Shown piece by piece: positions 33,253-39,325 of a stretch of 44,250 nt of DNA. This DNA is from a virus. A program made the translations under genes and the position numbers. The stretch spans positions 1-44,250 of the IMG/VR virus record IMGVR_UViG_3300011253_001050. One strand, given 5' to 3'. Every line of letters starts with the position of its first letter. Position 1 is the stretch's first letter. The notes beneath the pieces were generated by a model, which was not told the DNA's origin, did no database searches, and saw only the letters and a program-made list of their open reading frames with translations.

Positions 33253-33350
33253 TCCCTGAATTTTTCACGAAGTGATTGACATGAGATCTCGAATTTGATC
33301 TTATGTGCATCCGGTGGAGGAGACTCCGCCGCCCCTAAGCTAGCTGCACA

Positions 33351-33461
33351 CTAGCAAGGCTTCGGTTTAGATCGCACATGCGATTTAACCTTAACGGGTT
33401 TTGGACCTGGCTTAGCGCCTTGTCTGACTTTCCGTTTTACCGTCTTACATGGTTTTCTCAT
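33351..33461 (-). CDS. 36-aa extremely basic peptide
   Basis: ATG 33461 is preceded by AAGGA at 9 nt, and the frame ends at TAG 33353-33351. The peptide starts MRKPCKTVKRKVRQGAKPG and ends SKPKPC. About 40 percent is Lys/Arg and it has several prolines, no acidic residue, and one Cys near each end. Such a composition suggests nucleic-acid or membrane binding. The ribosome-binding site and skewed composition argue against chance, but its small size limits confidence. Confidence 0.5.
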   Translation of the reverse strand: MRKPCKTVKRKVRQGAKPGPKPVKVKSHVRSKPKPC

Positions 33462-33640
33462 AGTATGAGTTCCTTGTATTAGACGATGGGGTGAGCCCAT
33501 CGCTCCGAGAACACCCATTGCCCTCGCTGCCTATCAAGGGATTAGTAACTCAGAGCAATTAATAAAACGGCGGAGCCTCCATAGCAGACGCTATTTTACC
33601 CCAAAATACCCCGTGGACCCTAAAGATTTGGTCGTGCTAT

Positions 33641-33712
33641 TTAAGTCGGTGACCAAACGATACGAATCCCGGTGTCACGAGATCCACAATCGCTACACTT
33701 CAATCGTGGTGC
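33641..33712 (-). pseudogene. remnant of a zinc-ribbon gene
   Basis: Read leftward, this stretch encodes APRLKCSDCGSRDTGIRIVW followed by SPT and stop. It is nearly identical to the C-terminus of the intact zinc-ribbon protein at 34318-34536. The 65 bp 33648-33712 differ from 34331-34395 at only four positions. No start codon or N-terminal CxxC half is present upstream in this frame. It is a truncated duplicate. Confidence 0.75.
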
Positions 33713-33764
33713 AAAGTAATGGTGGTAAAGATTACGACTTTTGGTCTGAAGACATCATGTTTAG

Positions 33765-34328
33765 CTAGCCAGTACGGGATAGCCCTTCGCTAACCGCAGC
33801 AAGCGCCCCAACGAAAACTATGACCGCAACCATAAAATTAATGCTCAATTGGTGTGAGCGCTTAGCTGGCATTTCGGATAAGAATACGGCGAAAATCTTG
33901 TAGACAAATAACCCTAACGTGATAAAAACTAAACTTTTTGTTTCAGGTGTGTAGTAAACGGTTAACCAAACACACAACAGCATGAAGTAGAAAGCCGGTA
34001 CGTTGAAATCATAATCTGTCTTGTGATTTAAAATTATTCCTCTTAAATGCGAAAACGATACTAGTGAGAGTAGCACTATCGCGTCGACATCCAGTTCGCT
34101 TAACTCTCGCTTAACCGAGAGCGACAAGAAGTTAGCTATGGGTTTTGTGAAATTCCGGTAGAAATCGATGGTATTCGAAAGAAAACCTTTTAACGCGAAG
34201 ACATTATCAGCCAACGAAGCTAATGATAAAACGGAAGACGCAAACGCGACCGCAAGTAAAACCTTGGTTAGCGGTTCCAGCGCCGACCATACACGTTTTA
34301 GCTCGTCGTAATCGTCCTTAACTGACAT
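33765..34328 (-). CDS. five-TM membrane protein of the accessory block
   Basis: The product is 187 aa from ATG 34328, which overlaps the zinc-ribbon stop by 11 nt. A start further upstream would lie inside that gene. Hydrophobic segments lie at about 21-42, 82-100, 110-127, 131-151 and 161-180, with a charged N-terminus (SVKDDYDELKRVW) and a cytosolic or periplasmic loop at about 43-80. No transporter signature is visible. Coupling to a zinc-ribbon gene and position by the attachment site suggest a prophage-expressed membrane factor such as superinfection exclusion, which is inference. Confidence 0.7.
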   Translation of the reverse strand: MSVKDDYDELKRVWSALEPLTKVLLAVAFASSVLSLASLADNVFALKGFLSNTIDFYRNFTKPIANFLSLSVKRELSELDVDAIVLLSLVSFSHLRGIILNHKTDYDFNVPAFYFMLLCVWLTVYYTPETKSLVFITLGLFVYKIFAVFLSEMPAKRSHQLSINFMVAVIVFVGALAAVSEGLSRTG

Positions 34329-34536
34329 CTGGTGACCAAACGATACGAATCCCGGTGTCCCGAGATCCACAATCGTTACACTTCAACCGAGGTGCGAGTG
34401 TCGATATCTCAATATCGCCAAACTTTTTCATAATACTTTCGCACGGTAGTTTCTTCATCACTCCACAGCTATTACACACGCCACAGATATCGTGATTGCT
34501 GGTTAAGTCTGAAAGATGACTTAAACTCGTCTGCAC
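34318..34536 (-). CDS. small zinc-ribbon protein
   Basis: The 72-aa protein has two CxxC knuckles, C21-x2-C24 (CNSCGVMKKL) and C53-x2-C56 (LKCNDCGSRD), about 30 residues apart. This fits one zinc ribbon. C18 and C32 are extra. Small ribbons with this GDIEISTLAPRLKC-type middle occur widely as single-domain proteins in proteobacteria, from memory. Function is unknown. GTG 34536 is the longest start and has no clear ribosome-binding site. The stop overlaps the membrane gene's start region. Confidence 0.7.
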   Translation of the reverse strand: MQTSLSHLSDLTSNHDICGVCNSCGVMKKLPCESIMKKFGDIEISTLAPRLKCNDCGSRDTGIRIVWSPDVS

Positions 34537-34548
34537 GTTTAGCGCATA

Positions 34549-34662
34549 CTAGAATATAGATTTTATCTGATGCTGCAAGAAAGGTATTCCAAGCCACCAA
34601 ATTGCCGCACATGTGACAAGTACGATGGCGGAATCAAGTAGTATCTTTTGTCTTCGCGTCAA
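34549..34662 (-). CDS. 37-aa single-TM peptide, translationally coupled
   Basis: TTG 34662 overlaps the preceding stop in TTGA, and the frame ends at TAG 34551-34549. The product begins LTRRQKILLDSAIVLVTCAA and continues IWWLGIPFLQ. It has a basic start, one membrane span and a short tail. The overlap with the neighbouring small membrane gene and the N-in topology are consistent with a real gene, but a TTG start and 37 residues are weak evidence. Confidence 0.4.
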   Translation of the reverse strand: MTRRQKILLDSAIVLVTCAAIWWLGIPFLQHQIKSIF

Positions 34663-34871
34663 ACTTTACGTCTCGCCATCGATGAACCCATAAAGCCAAG
34701 TGATGTTACTGCGACGGCAGTGAACCAGCAAAACGCAAACGCTGCTGCGTATATCCACACCTTATCGACGCTGTACGTATTGAAGAGAGTGAGACCTACA
34801 ACGAATGCGACCATCGCCCCGATTGAATTTAAAGTGAAGTATCTTGCTCGATATGACTGTTCGTAATCCAT
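34659..34871 (-). CDS. small two-TM membrane protein
   Basis: The 70-aa product starts at ATG 34871 behind GGAGAACGG. Two hydrophobic segments at about 15-33 and 38-60 (GAMVAFVVGLTLFNTY, IYAAAFAFCWFTAVAVT) are separated by a short loop. The end is basic (ARRKV). It belongs to the leftward accessory block between the prepilin-like and zinc-ribbon genes. No family is recognised. Confidence 0.65.
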   Translation of the reverse strand: MDYEQSYRARYFTLNSIGAMVAFVVGLTLFNTYSVDKVWIYAAAFAFCWFTAVAVTSLGFMGSSMARRKV

Positions 34872-34891
34872 TTTCCGTTCTCCTCGACCCC

Positions 34892-35887
34892 CTAAGGGCC
34901 GTCAATATCTACGCCATTCGCACCTAACGCGCCGACGATATCTTCTGTGACATTGAAATCAATGCCATACGGATTTGCGGCCGATATCGTGTAGATGGGA
35001 GATGCAGCCGGGTCGTAGTTAATGTTTCCACCGAAAGGGCTACTAAGTATCGTGATTGCCACTGGCGGAGTGTAAGGGAATCCAGCCCTGATCGCGTCAG
35101 AATAGACTTGGTTTTTCATCGTACGGATATTGTCGTTAAGTATTTGCATTTTTGAGGGAAGCGCACCCGAGACAACTAATGGTGCCGTTAGAGCTTCTTC
35201 GTTCAACACGACAACTACATCGTCAAAGGGCGTCGTTTCACTGTCAGAGAAATTCGCAGCGATTAAATCGCCATCCGCATCTATATTTTCTAATTCGTTT
35301 ATTGCTGTCGCCACAGGGTTAGGTAGAGCGTTACCGTCCCGAGTCCGCCCTCCTGAACGATTAGCGCCGTGAGAGAAAAATGCGACAACACCATCGGTGA
35401 TCAAATTTACTGCGCCATTGCCTAATGTAATGTACGAAGTAACATCCCCCGGTGCCCAACTAACAGTTGTCCATGAATTCGGCATGGTCGCTTCTTCAAT
35501 TACAAGGTACGTGAATTGCATCGCCCAACCGTCGGTAACTTCACCTAGCCCAACACCTAACGTTTGAAACGGTAAAGCACCCCGCAAGATACCTGTGGCA
35601 CCTAGTTCTAGGTTCACGCAATCTTCGGCCCCGTAATTGACGTTGGTGCGGGGGAGCGTTGGGTCGGCTGGGCAGGGGAGTTCGCCATTCTGTGCCAAGT
35701 AGTTGCGTAATAGGTCAGCGACGAAATCTGTTCTCAAGCCTGTTTCGGCAATACCAGAGTTGACACGCTGAACTCGATACATATTGATCGCGCCGACCGC
35801 TAAAGTACTGACGATGGCTAAAACGATAGCCGTCTCGATTAACGTGAAGCCTTTCTGTAATGTGTTCATACGTTTCGCTCGATTCAT
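34892..35887 (-). CDS. type IV prepilin-like protein
   Basis: The 331-aa product has a textbook class III signal, K-G13|FTLIETAIVLAIVSTLA, with Glu at mature position +5 and a hydrophobic helix. This is how type IV pilins and type II secretion pseudopilins are recognised by prepilin peptidase. The large C-terminal domain has a possible disulfide pair near LPCPADP and EDCVN and is otherwise beta-rich. Length exceeds that of ordinary major pilins and fits a minor pilin-like protein. ATG 35869 has GAGCGA upstream and may be the true start. A pilin-like gene is very unusual in a phage. Confidence 0.8.
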   Translation of the reverse strand: MNRAKRMNTLQKGFTLIETAIVLAIVSTLAVGAINMYRVQRVNSGIAETGLRTDFVADLLRNYLAQNGELPCPADPTLPRTNVNYGAEDCVNLELGATGILRGALPFQTLGVGLGEVTDGWAMQFTYLVIEEATMPNSWTTVSWAPGDVTSYITLGNGAVNLITDGVVAFFSHGANRSGGRTRDGNALPNPVATAINELENIDADGDLIAANFSDSETTPFDDVVVVLNEEALTAPLVVSGALPSKMQILNDNIRTMKNQVYSDAIRAGFPYTPPVAITILSSPFGGNINYDPAASPIYTISAANPYGIDFNVTEDIVGALGANGVDIDGP

Positions 35888-35957
35888 CCGATAAGTATAA
35901 GATAGATGAATGAAAAAACTGATGCGCTGAGATACTTCCCAATTACGACGAAATGTC

Positions 35958-35983
35958 GCACGGGGAATTCACGGGTCTGAGTT
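35958..35983. repeat. left copy of a 26-bp repeat flanking the attachment core
   Basis: GCACGGGGAATTCACGGGTC and the next six bases match 36184-36209 at 22 of 26 positions, same orientation. The right copy lies in the 3' end of the integrase gene. It could be an integrase arm site or a duplicated remnant of an integrase gene end. Confidence 0.6.
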
Positions 35984-36071
35984 GCGCAAAGTAGGACATT
36001 GTTAGGCAGAAACAAGCAATGGGCACGGCCTAAATTATTGATTTTAAAGGCTTGCTAGAACGGATACCGAA

Positions 36072-36116
36072 CTTCGAACCAGGTGGTCGGAGGTTCGAAT
36101 CCTTCTGGGCGCGCCA
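36072..36116 (+). other. attP: attP core: 3' part of a tRNA gene (Arg-like)
   Basis: The segment reads as anticodon loop CTTCGAA, stem arm CCAGG, variable TGGTC, T-arm GGAGG-TTCGAAT-CCTTC, acceptor strand TGGGCGC, discriminator G and CCA (36114-36116). The 5' half of a tRNA is missing: upstream bases do not pair with the acceptor or the CCAGG arm. Acceptor ends of the GGGCGC-G-CCA form are typical of arginine tRNAs in gammaproteobacteria. It lies 20 bp from the integrase stop codon, the usual attP position, so integration would restore the host tRNA 3' end. Confidence 0.75.
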
Positions 36117-36136
36117 AAATACACATTTGTTTTCAG

Positions 36137-37279
36137 TTAGTTAGCCGCAATTGCCGTTGCGGCTTTTCTTTTTACCATATGCAGCACGGGAGATTCACGG
36201 GTTTGAGATCCCAAAATGCGGTTACTCGCCTCGTATAAATCTATCAATTCCGGTACTGAATAATGATCAGTAACGTCGCCGCTACGGTGACCCAACAACA
36301 CTTGTCTTGTGTCTTTCGGTACACCCGCTGCACGTAGTCTTCGACCAAACGTGTGCTTCAAGTTATGCGGTCCCTTCAAGTAATCACCACTCGTTGGTAA
36401 CCCCGCATCCTTCCACGCTCGTTTCCAAGCGCTGTTATGCATCATCGGTAACGTTCTACCTTTGTAAGTGAACACGTGCGTGGGGTGTTTTCCGCGCATT
36501 GATTCCACTACATTGCCGGCAGTGTCGTTACAAACAATGATTCGATCATGACGATTCTTCACTTGCGAACCCCGAGCTTCGGTAAGCGTTACGCCTGACG
36601 GTATGAGAAATACCACAGGATCAAAACCCGGAATATTGATTTCCCATTCCCATCGCAACCCGCAAACCTCTGCCTCACGTGACCCCGAATTAACTTTATA
36701 CAAAGCCATTCGAGCTAAATGCACCGGTAGTTCTTTTAGCAATTCCGCCTGTTCCGACCAATCTAACGGGTACGGCGATTTGCTATCGGTTACCGGTAGC
36801 ATCTCGATGTATGGAGCCTGAGCCAGCCAAGTTAAGCCGGTATCGTCTCGCCACATCCGAGCGCACAAGTTCAAAACTCTACGAACGACACCCAACGCTA
36901 TGTTGATGGTTTTCGCTCGTCGTCCTTGCTTCTGTCTATCAGCAATAAACGGTCGCAATGTTTCCATGTGAACCTGATCCAAAGGTAGACTACCTATATA
37001 CGGATCAAGTTGTTTCAGGTGCCGTGCGATTTCATCGATTCGTGTCCGGTGTAAATTTTCCTGTATGAATTTAGTAGCAGCTTGCCGCCAAACTCTCACC
37101 GGTCGTGAACCGAATAAAACTATATCGGCGATTTCACGCGTTCGTTTTGCTAAGTACCTTTCGGCGTCTTCGAGGTTGCTAAGTCCAGTGCTTTCGCAAA
37201 GTCGTCTTCCGTGGATGACCTTGTCGATTTGCCAGACGTTGTACCTTTTGGACAAGCCGGGTGTTTTCTTTCTACCCAT
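36137..37279 (-). CDS. int: tyrosine integrase
   Basis: The 380-aa product from ATG 37279 is chosen for AGGAGG 9 nt upstream. The catalytic set is R201 (SGSREAEVCGLRW), likely K241, H305-N-L-K308-H309, H331 (LLGHRSGD) and nucleophile Y340 (DHYSVPEL). The second arginine of the classic HxLRH box is lysine here. A similar HDLKHTFGRRL box recurs in a group of phage integrases, from memory, so it is probably active. An N-terminal arm-binding and core-binding region spans about 1-165. It sits directly beside the tRNA-derived attP and overlaps the excisionase-like gene. Confidence 0.92.
   Translation of the reverse strand: MGRKKTPGLSKRYNVWQIDKVIHGRRLCESTGLSNLEDAERYLAKRTREIADIVLFGSRPVRVWRQAATKFIQENLHRTRIDEIARHLKQLDPYIGSLPLDQVHMETLRPFIADRQKQGRRAKTINIALGVVRRVLNLCARMWRDDTGLTWLAQAPYIEMLPVTDSKSPYPLDWSEQAELLKELPVHLARMALYKVNSGSREAEVCGLRWEWEINIPGFDPVVFLIPSGVTLTEARGSQVKNRHDRIIVCNDTAGNVVESMRGKHPTHVFTYKGRTLPMMHNSAWKRAWKDAGLPTSGDYLKGPHNLKHTFGRRLRAAGVPKDTRQVLLGHRSGDVTDHYSVPELIDLYEASNRILGSQTRESPVLHMVKRKAATAIAAN
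36144..36173 (+). terminator. rightward terminator inside the integrase 3' end
   Basis: GCCGCAA (36144-36150), loop TTGCCG and TTGCGGC (36157-36163) are followed by TTTTCTTTTT (36164-36173). It is oriented with the tRNA segment, 28 bp after its CCA, and lies within the last codons of the leftward integrase gene. After integration it would end transcription of the host tRNA. Confidence 0.75.
36184..36209. repeat. right copy of the 26-bp repeat, in the integrase 3' end
   Basis: GCACGGGAGATTCACGGGTT plus six bases lie 67 bp right of the attachment core, while the left copy ends 88 bp before it. On the integrase strand it encodes SQTRESPVL. Confidence 0.6.
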
Positions 37280-37497
37280 GTAGTGCGTCCTCCTTCTTCG
37301 GCCGGACGCCCATTGCACTGCTTATACTCATCTAGTGCGGCGTCAATTTCAAGCCGATCAAATGCAATGCCCTGTTTGCCAATAGGAATTACCGTAATTT
37401 TGGGACGGATGGTGTCGTTGAATAGCGTTCGAGCCATCCCGCAATAGCCGTGTGCGTCTCTCGCTCGAATGAAGCGCGGATTAAGCTGCATCGCCAT
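37150..37497 (-). CDS. xis: excisionase-like DNA-binding protein
   Basis: The 115-aa product has an N-terminal part (about 1-58) with RARDAHGYCGMARTLFNDTI, then a strand-turn (VIPIGKQGIAFDRLEIDAAL) and a helix. This resembles the winged-helix pattern of AlpA/Xis-type proteins. The basic C-terminus (about 60-115) overlaps the integrase gene by 130 nt. Position just upstream of int in the same transcript fits a recombination directionality factor. The family call rests on pattern. Confidence 0.55.
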   Translation of the reverse strand: MAMQLNPRFIRARDAHGYCGMARTLFNDTIRPKITVIPIGKQGIAFDRLEIDAALDEYKQCNGRPAEEGGRTTWVERKHPACPKGTTSGKSTRSSTEDDFAKALDLATSKTPKGT

Positions 37498-37738
37498 CGC
37501 TGCCGCGAATCGGAACTACCGGGGCCGGGGGATCTTCGTTTGGTGGCGGGTGTCCGTAAGTCGTGTAGTACGCCCTTCGAGACGCTGCGCGCATTTCATC
37601 AATCATCGAGCCAACGGTATCCAGAAAATCTATTCGTTCTAAATCACTTAACTCGATAAAAGTTTCACTCATTGCGCAATTAGCCGAATCCGCTTCACGA
37701 TCCCAAGCGAACCCTAGTATTATTTCGGTTTCCATCAT
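37481..37738 (-). CDS. hypothetical protein
   Basis: The 85-aa product starts at ATG 37738 behind AGGAG. It is acidic and helical at the N-terminus (FIELSDLERIDFLDTVGSMI) and proline-rich at the end (PPPNEDPPAPVVPIRG). It overlaps the excisionase-like gene by 17 nt. No known motif. Confidence 0.65.
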   Translation of the reverse strand: MMETEIILGFAWDREADSANCAMSETFIELSDLERIDFLDTVGSMIDEMRAASRRAYYTTYGHPPPNEDPPAPVVPIRGSDGDAA

Positions 37739-37754
37739 TTTTAGTTACTCCTAG

Positions 37755-38210
37755 TTAAACCCAATCGACTCTCTTACCTAGCGGAATTCGATCATCGAAT
37801 CGAAAGTACATGCCGGTCTCGCGCATGATGAAACCCCACTCGGTTTTGTTTGCGAGTTGAAGCCAAAGCGAGAAGGTGAATCGCGGCCACCACACAATTC
37901 GATGCACAGTGCTAGCGTTCATGACGTAAGGGACGAAGGGGAGATGCCATTTGAAATAAGTCTCACCGGTGGGCAATCTTCGTTCTTCCTTGAACGGACC
38001 CAATGGTATCGACATCATTAATTCATGCCGGTGGCAATGAAAGAATCGCTTGTCTTCTTCATCTAGAAATCGTTGAACGAATAAAGCGGCCCACGATTGA
38101 CCGTTACCGAACACTCGCCACTGTTCCATTTTCGCCCCGTCTTTCTCTTCATCTTCGTGGGGAATGACTCGGTGACGACTATTAATAAACGCTTTCAGTT
38201 GTTTCAACAT
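37755..38210 (-). CDS. hypothetical protein, His- and aromatic-rich
   Basis: The 151-aa protein contains FFHCHRHELMMSIPLGPFKE and STVHRIVWWPRFTFSLWLQL. The strands are beta-rich with a central H-x-C-H-x-H cluster that could bind metal in a cupin-like barrel, but a cupin motif is not complete. ATG 38210 overlaps the exonuclease stop (TAATG). Function is not known. Confidence 0.65.
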   Translation of the reverse strand: MLKQLKAFINSRHRVIPHEDEEKDGAKMEQWRVFGNGQSWAALFVQRFLDEEDKRFFHCHRHELMMSIPLGPFKEERRLPTGETYFKWHLPFVPYVMNASTVHRIVWWPRFTFSLWLQLANKTEWGFIMRETGMYFRFDDRIPLGKRVDWV

Positions 38211-38755
38211 TAATGAAACCTCCTAGCGGTAATTCGTTGAACCATTTGCGCTTGCCGTACCGCGTCGGCTACTGCAATGTGTTTGGGTAGGTTGGGGTTG
38301 TCGTACAGGTCTGCAAATTCGGCTTTGTGGTCAACATCCCGAAATAAGGTTCTCGTGCATCGTTCGTCGCGCCAATGCCAAGGTCGTTCTATACATAGTT
38401 CGTTGAACCAGTAATTGAGGATGACCAAATCGAAGTTCGCACCATGCGCCCAAATCTCCTTCGCCTTAACGTCTTTGTAGAATTCATGGAAACCCATCAA
38501 CCCGTGAGCCAAAGGTACCGGGGGAGGGCTTAACAGCGCGTGGCGTGCGATGTCCGGTTGGGTAAGCCACCATCTGACTGTGTTCTCGTCATAATGTCCG
38601 AGACCGTCGAGACCTTCGGTGCTGGTATTCAATGAGAACACATGTTCAAACGCTTGAGATTGTTCGGCAGGATCAAACGCAACCGCACCGATCTGGCATA
38701 TCGAACCCTTGGGAGACCCTCCAAAGGTTTCGATATCCACCATTACGGCAATCAT
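38210..38755 (-). CDS. DEDD 3'-5' exonuclease (Rv2179c/PF16473 type)
   Basis: In this 181-aa protein the exonuclease residues are D7-x-E9 (MVDIETFG), D109 (HGANFDLVIL) and H159...D164 (PKHIAVADAV), the DEDDh set. Length and the GSICQIGAVAFD and ARHALLSPP-like segments match the Rv2179c-like family common in phages. It degrades RNA or ssDNA 3' ends. Its start overlaps the diphosphohydrolase stop (ATGA). Confidence 0.88.
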   Translation of the reverse strand: MIAVMVDIETFGGSPKGSICQIGAVAFDPAEQSQAFEHVFSLNTSTEGLDGLGHYDENTVRWWLTQPDIARHALLSPPPVPLAHGLMGFHEFYKDVKAKEIWAHGANFDLVILNYWFNELCIERPWHWRDERCTRTLFRDVDHKAEFADLYDNPNLPKHIAVADAVRQAQMVQRITARRFH

Positions 38756-39111
38756 TCTTTCGCCCCCGGTGCTTTACCCGTTGGTCTATCGTCGTAGTCA
38801 CCTAACCGGCGTTCCTCGTAGGTGACGAGGAACATTAGGCAACAGGCCGCGTGCCACAAATGTGAGAAATTGGTTTCATCATCGAAAGTACCGAACAAGA
38901 AGTTACGGCAGGTGGGAGATTTTCCCGCCCACCAGGACCATAAATGCCGCATACAAGCGCCGAATACTCGGGAGTAATCCAAGCCATCTTCCCAGTTACG
39001 ATCAGCATATTTCTTAGCACCGAACGTGAGGATTTCCCCGACAGCAAAGATAAATTCGGAACTGATAAGTTCTAAACGGATTTTGTTTTCATCGTGTTTA
39101 ACACCAGTCAT
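38752..39111 (-). CDS. dATP/dGTP diphosphohydrolase-type (DUF5664, MazG-like)
   Basis: The 119-aa protein follows the family pattern: KHDENKIRLELI near the N-terminus, GAKKYADRNWEDGLDYSRVF at 31-50, then MRHLWSWWAGK and DDETNFSHLWHAA at 77-89. The acidic/His residues bind metal. The relatives hydrolyse dNTPs to dNMPs, and one group (MazZ) serves 2-aminoadenine phages. No PurZ homologue is seen here, so nucleotide-pool control is the safer reading. GAGG lies 9 nt before ATG 39111. Confidence 0.82.
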   Translation of the reverse strand: MTGVKHDENKIRLELISSEFIFAVGEILTFGAKKYADRNWEDGLDYSRVFGACMRHLWSWWAGKSPTCRNFLFGTFDDETNFSHLWHAACCLMFLVTYEERRLGDYDDRPTGKAPGAKE

Positions 39112-39112
39112 T

Positions 39113-39325
39113 CTATTTGTCCTCTCTTAATGCGATTTGCAAGTTCGTTAGCCGCACGTGTAATTGGTTGGCGGCGTCTACTGCGAGCGTTGCTCGCGCT
39201 AATACTTCGGCCGAAAGGTCTTCTGCCAAAGTAAGTGTTTCGGTCGCGATTTTGAATTTAGCCGCCGCTACTTCTAGTAGGCGAACGGCTTCGTTTACGG
39301 TCTCTTTGTTATGTACTTCGGGCAT
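39113..39325 (-). CDS. 70-aa helical hypothetical protein
   Basis: The whole protein is a predicted amphipathic helix or coiled coil (NEAVRLLEVAAAKFKIATET, RATLAVDAANQLHVRLTNLQ). It sits between the SNF2 helicase gene, which it overlaps by 17 nt, and the diphosphohydrolase gene. It could be an oligomerisation partner. No function is visible. Confidence 0.6.
   Translation of the reverse strand: MPEVHNKETVNEAVRLLEVAAAKFKIATETLTLAEDLSAEVLARATLAVDAANQLHVRLTNLQIALREDK

Larger units (their letters stand above)
33253..33764. other. 512-bp gap with structured DNA, a tiny gene and a gene remnant
   Basis: Between the end of the late genes and the leftward accessory genes no conventional-size gene is seen. 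The stretch holds a GGTGGAG-GAGA-CTCCGCC hairpin (about 33312-33329), ATCGCA-CA-TGCGAT near 33370 and CGATGGG-GTGAG-CCCATCG near 33485-33503. It also holds a leftward 36-codon frame and a zinc-ribbon remnant, listed separately. No U-tract follows the hairpins, so they are not normal terminators. Confidence 0.6.

Noticed and set aside
36021-36116. A complete tRNA gene at the attachment site
   Set aside because: The 5' acceptor strand, D-arm and 5' anticodon stem are missing; only the 3' part is present.
38752-39111. Possible 2-aminoadenine (Z) genome because of a MazZ-like diphosphohydrolase
   Set aside because: No PurZ (succinoaminodeoxyadenylate synthetase) or DatZ-like HD phosphohydrolase is visible in the window, so the modification pathway is not supported.
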